64,000 nt of DNA. Origin: RPQJ01 sp963746325. GTDB taxonomy: Bacteria; Pseudomonadota; Gammaproteobacteria; Steroidobacterales; Steroidobacteraceae. The stretch spans positions 1-64,000 of the forward strand of contig CAVVBC010000030.1 in assembly GCA_963746325.1 (NCBI GenBank), written 5' to 3'. This document shows positions 38,768 through 47,362 of the stretch, piece after piece; position 1 is the first letter of the stretch, and every line of letters starts with the position of its first letter. A program made the position numbers and the translations under genes. The notes under the pieces were generated by a model. The model saw nothing but the letters and a program-made list of their open reading frames with translations, ran no database searches and was not told the DNA's origin.

Positions 38768-39973
38768 TTAGCCGCAGACTCGGTCGGCAACTCGGCCTGG
38801 CTCGTGCGCCGTGCGTCGTTTTCGGCGCGCCGAAAACGAGCTCAGGCGCGGTGTATCAAGCGTGCGATTGGGGCCCTTTTCCCGAGCGCGTGTCTGCCTT
38901 TCCAAGCTAGGGAAAAGGGCCCCAATCTCACGCCTGCACTGACCGGAGTGTTTGCCTTCCCAAGCTCGGGAAAAGGCCCCGAAACGCACGCCTGCACTGA
39001 CCGCGTGTCTGCCTTTGCAAGCGACGGGGCGACCTATTCCTCCCAGGGCTCCCGCACCGCCAGCCTCACCGTCGGCCGCAGCGGGCGGCAGCTGCGCCAG
39101 CGCGGTCGCACGCCGCGCCTCGAGCCCAGCGAAATCGAACGCCTGCGGGTCGGCGAGGTGCGACGTCGCGACATTGCCGAGCGATGAGAAGATCGATTCC
39201 GTGCGTCCCGGATGCTCACGCTCCCAGTCGGCGAGCATCCTGCGCACGGTGACACGCTGCAGCTGGTCCTGCGAACCGCACAGCGTGCAGGGAATGATCG
39301 GAAAGCGTCGCGCCCGCGCGTAACGCTCGATCTCGCTGGCCGGCACGTACGCCAGCGGCCGGATCACGATGTGACGCGCGTCCTCGGAGAGCAGCTTGGG
39401 CGGCATCGTCTTGAGCTTGCCGCCGAAGAACAGGTTGAGGAACAACGTCTCGACGATGTCGTCGCGATGATGACCGAGCGCGATCTTGGTGATGCCGTTC
39501 TCCGCCGCGTAGCGATACAGGGCGCCGCGCCGCAGTCGCGAGCAGAGCCCGCACATCGTGCGGCCCTCCGGAATCACGCGCTTGACGACACGGTAGGTGT
39601 CCTGCTCGATGACGTGGAATGGCACCCCGAGCGCCGTCAGGTACTCCGGCAACACGTGTTCCGGGAAGCCCGGCTGCTTCTGGTCCAGGTTCACCGCAAT
39701 CAGGTCGAACCGCACGGGCGCGCTCCGCTGCAGCGAGAGCAGCACGTCGAGCAGCGTGTATGAGTCCTTGCCGCCCGACAGGCAGACCATCACGCGGTCG
39801 CCTTCCCCGATCATGCGGAAGTCGTCGATCGCCTTGCCGACGAGGCCGCGCAGCCGGGCCTGCAAGCGCTTGAAGGTGTTCGAGGCCTGCGGGGCGAACG
39901 CCGACGCGACAGGACCGGCCGCCGAACCTGCGGATTCGGCCCCTTCTGGACCCAAATGCTTGTGCCGGTTCAC
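38768..39973 (-). CDS. ttcA: tRNA 2-thiocytidine(32) synthetase TtcA with repeat-derived C-terminal tail
   Basis: ATP-pyrophosphatase that thiolates C32 of some tRNAs using a 4Fe-4S cluster. PP-loop SGGKDS at 66-71; cluster cysteines in TMCGLCSRLRRG and PCTLCGSQ; GHHRDDIVETLFLN follows. The family core ends near FDFAGLEARRA at about 290-310 (E. coli has 311). Here the frame runs on to 401: from about residue 313 it translates hairpin-repeat DNA (phrases CKGRHAVSAG, FSRAWEGKH, SLERQTRAREKGPN). The tail is likely an unstructured by-product of repeat insertion that removed the native stop, or an artefact of one missing base. Confidence 0.9.
   Translation of the reverse strand: MNRHKHLGPEGAESAGSAAGPVASAFAPQASNTFKRLQARLRGLVGKAIDDFRMIGEGDRVMVCLSGGKDSYTLLDVLLSLQRSAPVRFDLIAVNLDQKQPGFPEHVLPEYLTALGVPFHVIEQDTYRVVKRVIPEGRTMCGLCSRLRRGALYRYAAENGITKIALGHHRDDIVETLFLNLFFGGKLKTMPPKLLSEDARHIVIRPLAYVPASEIERYARARRFPIIPCTLCGSQDQLQRVTVRRMLADWEREHPGRTESIFSSLGNVATSHLADPQAFDFAGLEARRATALAQLPPAAADGEAGGAGALGGIGRPVACKGRHAVSAGVRFGAFSRAWEGKHSGQCRREIGALFPSLERQTRAREKGPNRTLDTPRLSSFSARRKRRTAHEPGRVADRVCG
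38860..38933. repeat. Constant-loop hairpin, copy B
   Basis: Arms 38860-38883 and 38910-38933 (GATTGGGGCCCTTTTCCC and complement; one mismatch near the base). Loop 38884-38909 contains GTGTCTGCCTTTCCAAGC. Lies inside the 3' extension of ttcA and is translated as FPSLERQTRAREKGPN on the minus strand. Confidence 0.85.
38936..39035. repeat. Eroded constant-loop hairpin copies C1 and C2
   Basis: Two degenerate loop cores in tandem, TGTTTGCCTTCCCAAGCTCG at about 38949-38968 and CGTGTCTGCCTTTGCAAGCG at about 39004-39023. The first keeps a right arm (GGGAAAAGGCCCCGAAACGC) resembling that of copy B, and the phrase ACGCCTGCACTGACC occurs twice (about 38931 and 38988). Left arms are missing. They code the start of the ttcA tail. 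Confidence 0.65.
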
Positions 39974-40185
39974 GGTTTCACCGCTGGCCGGACCCGTATT
40001 CTGTCAACTGCACGACCGGTCCAACCATGGAAGGCGCCCGCGCCAGCGCTACTGCGATGCAAGCCATTCAATTCACCTCAGGTCCACGCGGCATGGTAGC
40101 GCACGCCACCGCCGGGTTGCGCCGCGAGCTCCAGCCCGCATGAAACGCAGGGCGAAGGCGGCGCGCGACCCCGCCGCGGGAGTCG

Positions 40186-43148
40186 GTGATCAAACCTGCG
40201 GCCTGGCGCGAGTGGCTCCAGCGCGGGCGCGAGGCCTGGGATGCCCTGTCGCTCGCGGGCCGGCTCCGTCTCGCGATCCTGGCGACAGTCACGCTGGCAA
40301 TCCTGGTCGCCCAACTGCTCGTCGCGTCGTTCGCCATTGCAGCCAACTACATCGGGTCGCGGTATCGCGCGGCCGAGGTGGCGACCGCAATCCTCCAGTA
40401 CAAGGACGCACGCGGCAACCGGGACGTCCTTGCCGGCGTGCATGCGCAGCCCAGCGTGATCGCGGCGACGCTCGAGCAGCCTGCCGGCGAGGTGCTGTGG
40501 ACCTTCGACCGCAATGCACCGGACACGGGCGCCGTCGTGGCCTATGGTCGCGCGCCGCCCCTCAACGAGGACCGGGCTGCATGGTACGAGCACAGCCGGC
40601 TCGATGCGCAGCCTGCACCAGGCATTGACGTACGTCACCCGCTCCGCCCCGCTCGCCGCCGACGTCCCGGCGCAGCTGAGCCTGTTCATTGCCACGCCCT
40701 CGTCGTGGTACGTGGCGCAGCGACACCTGCTGCAGACGCCGTTCATCCTGGCGATCGGCTGGGCGCTGGCGCTGCTCGTGGCCCGCCGGCTCACGCGCCA
40801 GGTGGCCGAACCGCTGGAGGAGCTGGTCGCGGCAACGCGTCTCGAAGGCCGGTACCAGCAGGCCCAGGCGCAACCCGGGCGGCGTGACAACGAGCTCACG
40901 CGGCTGGCGGAGAACTTCCACGCGCTGACCGAAAAGCTCACCGAGAACGAGCGGGAGATGCGCAACGTCCGTCTCGCCGCGCGGCAGCAGATACTCGAGC
41001 GCACGCACCAGCTGCAGCTGCAGCTGCAGCAAGCCGAGTCGATGATGCGTTCGAAGGACCAGTTCCTGGCCAACATGAGTCACGAGATCCGCACGCCGAT
41101 GAACGGCGTGCTCGGCATGGCCGAACTGCTGGCGGGAACCACGCTCGACAAGCGCCAGCGGCGGCTTCGTCGACTCGATGCGCGAGGCGGCCGGCACGAT
41201 GATGCAGATCATCAACGACATCCTCGACGACTCGAAGATCGAGGCGGGCAAGATGGAGCTCGTGTGCGAGCCGTTCGAAGTCCGCGACCTCGTCGAGCAG
41301 GCCGCGCAGCTGTACGCGGGACGCGCCGAGACCAAGAAGCTGGAGTTGGGCTGCCAGGTGGAGCCGGGCGTGCCCGCCGTCGTGATCGGCGACGCGCTGC
41401 GGTTGCGCCAGGTGCTGGGCAACCTGCTTTCCAACGCGGTCAAGTACACCGACAGCGGCGAAATCCAGGTCCGGGTCGGGATCGACGACCTCCAGCACGG
41501 GAGCCAGTGTCGCCTGCACTTCCGCGTCTCGGACACGGGTCCCGGCATCGCCCCGAGCCACCAGGCGACGGTCTTCGAGCCCTTCACCCAGCTCGAGAAC
41601 TCGAGCCGCGTCGGCGGCACGGGACTCGGCCTGTCGATTGCGACCGGGCTGGTGCGTTTGCTGGGCGGCGAACGCATCGACCTGCACAGCCAGGTCGGAC
41701 ATGGCAGCGCGTTTTCGTTTGCGCTGCCGTTCGAAATCGCCGAATCCGCACCCGTGGCGGACGGCACCGAGTTCAAGGGCCTGCGCGCGCTCATCGTCGA
41801 CGACCTGGCGACGAGCTACATGGCGCTGCAGGAGGTGCTCACCAGCTGGGGAGTCGAAGTCACGGTGCTCACGAGCGGGCGCGCGATCGACAACGTGGTC
41901 AGCAGCGCGGCCCGGCTGGGTCACCCCTTCGACGTGGTCCTGCTCGATCACGCGCTGCCCGATGCGTCGGCCGAAGACCTGCTGCGGGCGATCCGGCTCG
42001 ACTCGACGGCGCCCGATACGTACCTGGCCCTGTTGAGCGCATTCGATTTCGAGCCCCGCCAGGTGGGCGGCCGCGCCGTGCGGCCTGACGTCTGTATCGC
42101 AAAGCCCGTGCGGCAACAGCAGTTGCGCAACCTGCTGCGGACCGTGCGCGCCGCACGCGATGGCACGGACGAAGCCACGGAGTCGCCCGCGGCGGAGGCC
42201 GCGCCGGCCAGCCAGTCATGGTCGGGTCTCGGACTCAACGTCCTCGTCGCCGACGACAACGCGATCAACCGTAGCGTGGCGAGCGCCATGCTCGAACAGC
42301 TGGCGTGCAACGTCGCCATCGCGGAGGACGGGCGCGCGGCGGTCGAGCAGGCGCGTACCGCTCACTTCGACGTCATCCTCATGGATTGCCAGATGCCGGT
42401 CATGGACGGCTACGCCGCCACCACCGAAATACGGCGCGAGGAAGGTGCCCGTGGCAAAGCCGCGACCACGATCGTCGCGTTGACGGCCAACGCGCTGACC
42501 CGGGATCGCGAGCGTTGCCTGGCGGCAGGCATGGATGCATTCCTGGCCAAGCCATTCACGCAGGCCCAGCTCGCGCAGGTGCTGCAGCCGATCGCCGCAG
42601 CTCGCGGCACTCTCCTGGCGACCACTCCAGCTGCACAGGTCGAGCCTAGCGTTCGACCCGCGGCCCCCCCGATGGCATCCTCCAGCCCACCGGCAGCCGC
42701 CGCAGAGGTCACCGACCTGTCCGCGACAGCGACGATCGACTTGCTCGATACAGGCTTGTTCAAAGCCGTCCCGGAGCCCGCGGCACCGGTTCTCGATCTC
42801 GAGCAGGTCAAGGCGATCCGCGGACTCGGTCGGCCGCACATCTTCGAGCGCCTGTGCGACATGCTGTTCGAGTCCGCCCCGGAGTCGCTGCGCAAGGTCC
42901 GTGAGGCGCTTGCAGCAGGCGATCCCGCAGCCGCTGGCGCGGCGGCCCACTCGCTGAAGTCCGCGGTCAATAACCTCGGCGGACGACAGCTGGCCGAGAT
43001 GCTCGACGTGCTCGAGCACACGCTGCTCGAGCAGGGGGACCTGCAGGGTGCACTGCGCGCTGCCTCCGGCCTCGACCAGGCCTACACGCAGCTCGAGCAG
43101 GCCCTGCGCGGCCAGGCCGAGCGCAGCACCGGAACTTCACCCGCATGA
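40186..43148 (+). CDS. Hybrid sensor histidine kinase (BarA-like), two frameshifts
   Basis: One tripartite phosphorelay kinase, read in three frames. From GTG 40186: TM helix (LRLAILATVTLAILVAQLLV), periplasmic sensor, second TM (TPFILAIGWALALLVA), HAMP-like linker and coiled coil, HisKA with MSHEIRTPMNG, HATPase (NLLSNAVKYTDSG, DTGPGIAP, GGTGLGLSIATGL), a receiver-like domain, a canonical receiver (ILMDCQMPVMDGYAATTEIR), and a C-terminal Hpt domain (AAHSLKSAVNNLGGRQL). Frame changes of +1 each fall near 40600-40625 and 41158-41170, in otherwise conserved sequence. The stop overlaps the next gene's ATG (ATGA), so it is coupled to a c-di-GMP-type response protein. Confidence 0.88.
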
Positions 43149-45388
43149 CCCTGACCGACCTCAACCGCGAAGGAAATGGCGCGCGCATGGATCCGACCCG
43201 CATCACCACGATCCTGATTGCGGACGACGACCCGGCCCACCTGTTGCTCGCCGAGGCCGCCCTCGGTGGCGCCGGTTTCGTGGTGCACACCGCGAACGAT
43301 GGCGAGGAGGCGGTGCAACAGTTCGAGCTGACAAGGCCCGACTGCGTGATCCTCGACGTCAACATGCCGAAGCTGTCGGGCATCCAGGTCTGCCAGGCCA
43401 TCCGTGGGCGCGACGACGGCCGGCGGCTGCCGATACTGATGCTGACGGGACGCAATGACATCGTCTCGATCAGCGAGGCCTTCGCCGCCGGCGCGAGCGA
43501 TTTCGCCCAGAAGGGCATGAACCCGCGCCTGCTGGTCGAGCGCGTGCGGTTCCTGCTGCGCGACCGCGCCACGCAGGACGACCTGTGGTCGAGCCGCTCC
43601 CGGCTGCTGCTCGCGCAGCGCATTGCACGCCTCGGTCACTGGGAGCTGACGCTCGACGGCAGGACGCTCGACATGTCGCCCATCGTCGGCGAGATGCTCG
43701 AACGCCCTGCCCACCCGCTGGAGCGGTACGAGTCGTTCGTGCGGATGCTCGAACCTGCGGAGCAGGTCCCGGCCCGGCAAGCTTTTCTCGCCTGTGCCAC
43801 CGAGGGCGAGCGGTTCAGTTTCGAGCACCGCGTCAAGACCGCGACGGGGAAGGATCTGTACATCCACCAGGAGGCCGAACTCATCCAGGCCGCTGGCTCG
43901 GCGCACGCACGCACTGTCCTCGTCACGCTGCAGGACCTGACCCGGTTGCGTCGCGCCGAGGATGCGGTGCGCACGCTGTCCAGTTTCGACAGCGCCACGG
44001 GCCTGCCGAATCGCCTGTATCTGCTCGAGCAACTGACGCTCGTGCTCAAGCATCGCCAGCCCACGGTCGCCACGGGCGTCGCCGCCTTCCGCGTGCATGG
44101 CCTCGAACGCATCGTGCAGGCGCACGGCTCCGACGTCGCCAGCAAGGTGCTGTCGGAAGTGGCGCGCCAGATCGGCGAGCACGTGGCCGCCGCGGATGCC
44201 GGGGGCACGCTGCACCGTCATGCCGACGCAGCCGCAGTGTGTCGCACGTCCGAAGGCGTGCTCACCCTGGTGCTGCAGAGTCGCGAGCCGCTGGATGGCT
44301 TGCAGGAACTCATCGGCTCGGTGCTGGCGCGTGTGAGCGGCCAGCCCACGAGCCTCGGCACCGAGTACCTGCCGGCCCTGAGCGCCGGCCTGGCCCTGGT
44401 CGACGGCAATACGACGGACGCCGAGCAGCTGTTGACCAACGCGCAAGCCGCCGCCGAGCAGGCGCAGGAACCGCGCTCCTGCGAACTTTTCTCGCCGGTG
44501 CCGCTCGCGCGTTCACGCCGGCGACTGGCGCTCGAGTCGGCGTTGCGGCGCGCGGTCGATGCCGGCGAACTGCACCTGATGTACCAGCCGCGCGTCGCCA
44601 GCGGCACGCTCGACATCACCGGCGTCGAAAGCCTGTTGCGCTGGGAGCAACCGCAACTGGGATCGGTCGGGCCCGACGAATTCCTGCCGATCGCCGAGGA
44701 AACCGGGCTCATCGAACCGATCGGCGAGTGGGTGCTCGACGAAGCCTGCCGCCAGCTCGCAGCCTGGCGCACGCGCTTCGAAGACGATTTCTTCGTCTCG
44801 GTCAACGTCGCCGCGCGCCAGTTGCGCCAGCCGCAGTTTGCGGATCGCATCAAGGCAGCGCTCGACAAGCATCGATTGCCCGCGGAAGCACTCGAGATCG
44901 AGATCACCGAGACGAGCATCGTGCACGCCCCACCGACGGTGCGACGCATGCTCGAGGCACTGCGGCGCAGTGGCGTTCGCGTCTCGATGGATAACTTCGG
45001 CACCGGCTACTCGTCGCTCGGCCAGATCCGCCGGTTGCCTTTCGACTGCGTGAAGCTGGACCGGTCGCTCATGGCCGACCTGTACACCGACGTCGGTGCG
45101 CAGGGCGTGACCGCGGCGGTGCTCGCGATGGCGAAGGCCCTGCGGATCCGGTCAGTCGCCGAGGGCATCGAGGACGCCGAGTCGCTGGAAATGGTGTGCT
45201 GGCTCGGTTGCGACGAACTGCAGGGCCACTACATCTCGCCTCCGCTCAGGCCGCGTGACTTCGCCGACTGGATGGAATCGGGCGGCGCCGTGGCGCTGGC
45301 GCGACGCCGGGCATCTGCCATCGCGGTCGAACTCGAAGCGTCGAAGATCGACCCGGGTCCGGCCCTGGAAGCCGATGAACTGCCCTGA
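43145..45388 (+). CDS. REC-PAS-degenerate GGDEF-EAL response protein
   Basis: 747 residues. Receiver at about 20-140 (phospho-Asp in VILDVNMPKLSG), PAS-like domain at about 155-275, GGDEF-like at about 285-435, and EAL at about 455-715. The GGDEF motif is absent; the corresponding region reads RHADAAAVCRTSEG, so no diguanylate cyclase activity is expected. EAL keeps ESLLRW (E495) and AEGIED, but the catalytic pair is DNFGTGYSSL (D616, N617) rather than DD. It may be a weak c-di-GMP phosphodiesterase or a binding protein controlled by the cognate hybrid kinase, whose stop overlaps its ATG. Confidence 0.9.
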   Translation: MTLTDLNREGNGARMDPTRITTILIADDDPAHLLLAEAALGGAGFVVHTANDGEEAVQQFELTRPDCVILDVNMPKLSGIQVCQAIRGRDDGRRLPILMLTGRNDIVSISEAFAAGASDFAQKGMNPRLLVERVRFLLRDRATQDDLWSSRSRLLLAQRIARLGHWELTLDGRTLDMSPIVGEMLERPAHPLERYESFVRMLEPAEQVPARQAFLACATEGERFSFEHRVKTATGKDLYIHQEAELIQAAGSAHARTVLVTLQDLTRLRRAEDAVRTLSSFDSATGLPNRLYLLEQLTLVLKHRQPTVATGVAAFRVHGLERIVQAHGSDVASKVLSEVARQIGEHVAAADAGGTLHRHADAAAVCRTSEGVLTLVLQSREPLDGLQELIGSVLARVSGQPTSLGTEYLPALSAGLALVDGNTTDAEQLLTNAQAAAEQAQEPRSCELFSPVPLARSRRRLALESALRRAVDAGELHLMYQPRVASGTLDITGVESLLRWEQPQLGSVGPDEFLPIAEETGLIEPIGEWVLDEACRQLAAWRTRFEDDFFVSVNVAARQLRQPQFADRIKAALDKHRLPAEALEIEITETSIVHAPPTVRRMLEALRRSGVRVSMDNFGTGYSSLGQIRRLPFDCVKLDRSLMADLYTDVGAQGVTAAVLAMAKALRIRSVAEGIEDAESLEMVCWLGCDELQGHYISPPLRPRDFADWMESGGAVALARRRASAIAVELEASKIDPGPALEADELP

Positions 45389-45466
45389 CGAGGTCCAGAA
45401 CCGTCCTCGGGAAGCTCCGCACAGGTCCGCAGCGGCCGCCACGGTCACCTTACTATCCGGTAGCCA

Positions 45467-45537
45467 TCACCGAGCACTCAAGGTCAGCCGCGCCGGTTTC
45501 CAATTCGGCACCGCGCGTCGAACACGCGAGGGCGACC
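45467..45537. repeat. 71-base dispersed repeat module (copy 1)
   Basis: Almost identical (one mismatch) to 61486-61556. It contains GAGCACTCAAGGTCAGCC and AATTCGGCACCGCGCGTC and lies in the same position relative to a hairpin with GATCCGGTGCCTGTCA arms. It has no start or stop organisation of its own and is part of a larger mosaic element. The 276-base gap between the EAL gene and the M32 gene is filled by this element. Confidence 0.85.
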
Positions 45538-45551
45538 GCGTCGCTGCCAGA

Positions 45552-45627
45552 GCGCTCGATCCGGTGCCTGTCAGCCAGAGCGCGTGTCTGCCTTTCCAAG
45601 CTCGGTGACAGGCACCGGATCGAGCGC
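45552..45627. repeat. Constant-loop hairpin, copy D
   Basis: Perfect 22-bp arms 45552-45573 and 45606-45627 (GCGCTCGATCCGGTGCCTGT and complement). Loop 45574-45605 with GTGTCTGCCTTTCCAAGC. The right flank continues ACTTGCGGACCTGTGCAGAG to within a few bases of the M32 stop at 45665, so it forms the shared 3' end of two convergent genes. Confidence 0.88.
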
Positions 45628-45664
45628 ACGCAATGCGTCACTTGCGGACCTGTGCAGAGCTTCC

Positions 45665-47218
45665 CTAGCGCCGCACGTCGGCGCGGGCCAGTCCAGCCGC
45701 CACGCTCTCGGCAGCTTCCGTAGCGGTCTCGAGGTACTTCGCCTCGGCGTAGCGCAGCCAGGGCGCCGCCGACAGCGTGCGACCCGTCGCGTCCTTGATG
45801 AGTTCCTGGGCGCCGCAGCTGGCGCCGCGCCCGTGCACGTTCTGGCGCAGCCATTCGAACAACCCGCCGAAGCGGCCGCTGGCGATTTCCGCATCGAAAT
45901 GCTCGCTCTGCGAGCGCAGTGTCTCGTGCAGTTGCGCCGCGATGAAAGATCCCAGCGCGTACGACGGGAAGTAGCCGAATTGCCCGAGCGCCCAGTGCGG
46001 ATCCTGCAGGCAGCCGTCGGTATCGCTGGCCGGGCGCAGGCCCAGCCTGCGGTCGAACCCCGAACGCCAGGCCTCGGGCAGGTCCTTCACGGGCATCGTG
46101 CCCTCGAAGATCTGCTTCTCGAGGTCGTAGCGCAGCATGATGTGCACGGGATAGGTCAGTTCGTCCGCGTCGGCACGGATCGGGCTGCGCCGCACGCGCG
46201 TCAGCGTCTGGTACAGGTTCTCGACCTCCCACTCCGGTCCGTTGCAACCGTAGTGCTTGTCGAGCAGCGGGCGCAGCCAGGCCAGGAACGGCCGGCTGCG
46301 GCCGATGATCATCTCCAGCAGCAGGGACTGGCTTTCCTCGAGGGCCATGCCGCGGTCACGGCCCACGGGCTGGTCGCGCCATTCGGCCGGCAGCCCCAGG
46401 TCATACATCGCCTGGCCGACTTCGTGCAGCACGCCCATGAGCGCCGTGAACGGCTCGTTGACGTCGTAGCGCGTCGCGATGCGCACGTCGCCCCACACGC
46501 CCTCGGTGAACGCGCGGCTGCTTTCGTCCAGGCGGCCACGATCGAACGGGAACCCGATGACGCGCATCACTTCAAGCGCGAGGTTGCGCTGCTTGGAGAC
46601 ACTGACCTTGCCGGTGATCGGCAGCGGTGGCCGCTCGGCCTGCAATTCGATGGCTTCGCGGATCAGGTTGGGCAGGCGCCGGATCACGACCTTGAACAAC
46701 TGGTCGATGTCGGCGCTCAGGAAGCCCGGGCTGAAGCCGTCGATGAGGGCGTCGTAGGGCGCGAGCCCGAGCGCCTTCGACAGCACCTGGGCCTTGTCGC
46801 GCGTCAACGCAACCACTTCCTCGAGGTGCGGCGCGAAGAGGGCGAAATTGTCGTTCTGGCGGGCCTCGAGCCAGCGCACCTCCGCCAGCGAGGTCGCGCG
46901 CGCCAACCGGGTGACCAGCGTGAGCGGCGTGGCGATGGCGTGATCGCGCTCGCGGCGCATTTCACGCAGGTTGGCCAGTTGCCAGTCCTCGAGCTGCGCC
47001 TGGTTCGCCTGCGCCCGCTCGATCAGGCGCGAGACCTTGGGCGAGGTGAGCAGCGCGTGGCATTCCGCATCAAGAGCCGCGAGCTGCTCGCCGCGCACGT
47101 CCGCGCTGCCGCGCGGCATCATCACCGCGGAATCCCACCGCAGCAGGCTCGCCGCGCCCTGGAAGGCGTGGAGACGGCGGAATTCCTGCTCTAACTGCTG
47201 GTACGGACTCTGTGCCAT
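45665..47218 (-). CDS. M32 carboxypeptidase-like protein with altered zinc motif
   Basis: 517 residues from ATG 47218, the usual M32 length. Family landmarks: LLRWDSAVMMPRGSADVRGEQ, GFPFDRGRLDESSRAFTEGVWGDVRIATRYD (cut), GRSRPF and ALGQFGYFPSYALGSF. The metal motif HEXXH is LHEVGQAMY (H265, E266, Q269), and the HESQS motif is EESQS (E294, E295, S296). The third ligand Glu is kept; one His ligand and the conserved His before Glu are replaced. It may bind metal differently or be inactive. The Gln codon is CAG, one base from a His codon, but the linked change at 294 argues against a sequencing error. Confidence 0.88.
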   Translation of the reverse strand: MAQSPYQQLEQEFRRLHAFQGAASLLRWDSAVMMPRGSADVRGEQLAALDAECHALLTSPKVSRLIERAQANQAQLEDWQLANLREMRRERDHAIATPLTLVTRLARATSLAEVRWLEARQNDNFALFAPHLEEVVALTRDKAQVLSKALGLAPYDALIDGFSPGFLSADIDQLFKVVIRRLPNLIREAIELQAERPPLPITGKVSVSKQRNLALEVMRVIGFPFDRGRLDESSRAFTEGVWGDVRIATRYDVNEPFTALMGVLHEVGQAMYDLGLPAEWRDQPVGRDRGMALEESQSLLLEMIIGRSRPFLAWLRPLLDKHYGCNGPEWEVENLYQTLTRVRRSPIRADADELTYPVHIMLRYDLEKQIFEGTMPVKDLPEAWRSGFDRRLGLRPASDTDGCLQDPHWALGQFGYFPSYALGSFIAAQLHETLRSQSEHFDAEIASGRFGGLFEWLRQNVHGRGASCGAQELIKDATGRTLSAAPWLRYAEAKYLETATEAAESVAAGLARADVRR

Positions 47219-47362
47219 GGCCGGTCGCGGACGGGAAGCCGCTCCCCCCGCGGAAGCGAAGGGGCCGCGTCGTGCGCGTGAATGGAACCCGGGATCGGTC
47301 CCGGATTGTATCAAGCCGCGGCCACGGCCGTCGGCCAGGCCGCCCGGCCTGGCATTTATCCT

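Noticed and set aside
38516..39035. CRISPR array suspected from repeated short motifs
   Set aside because: Repeat units are inverted hairpins with irregular spacing and changing arms, not direct repeats with unique spacers, and no cas gene is present.
45389..45664. Small genes in the gap between the EAL and M32 genes
   Set aside because: Short open frames coincide with the repeat module and hairpin and lack ribosome sites; best explained as repeat DNA.
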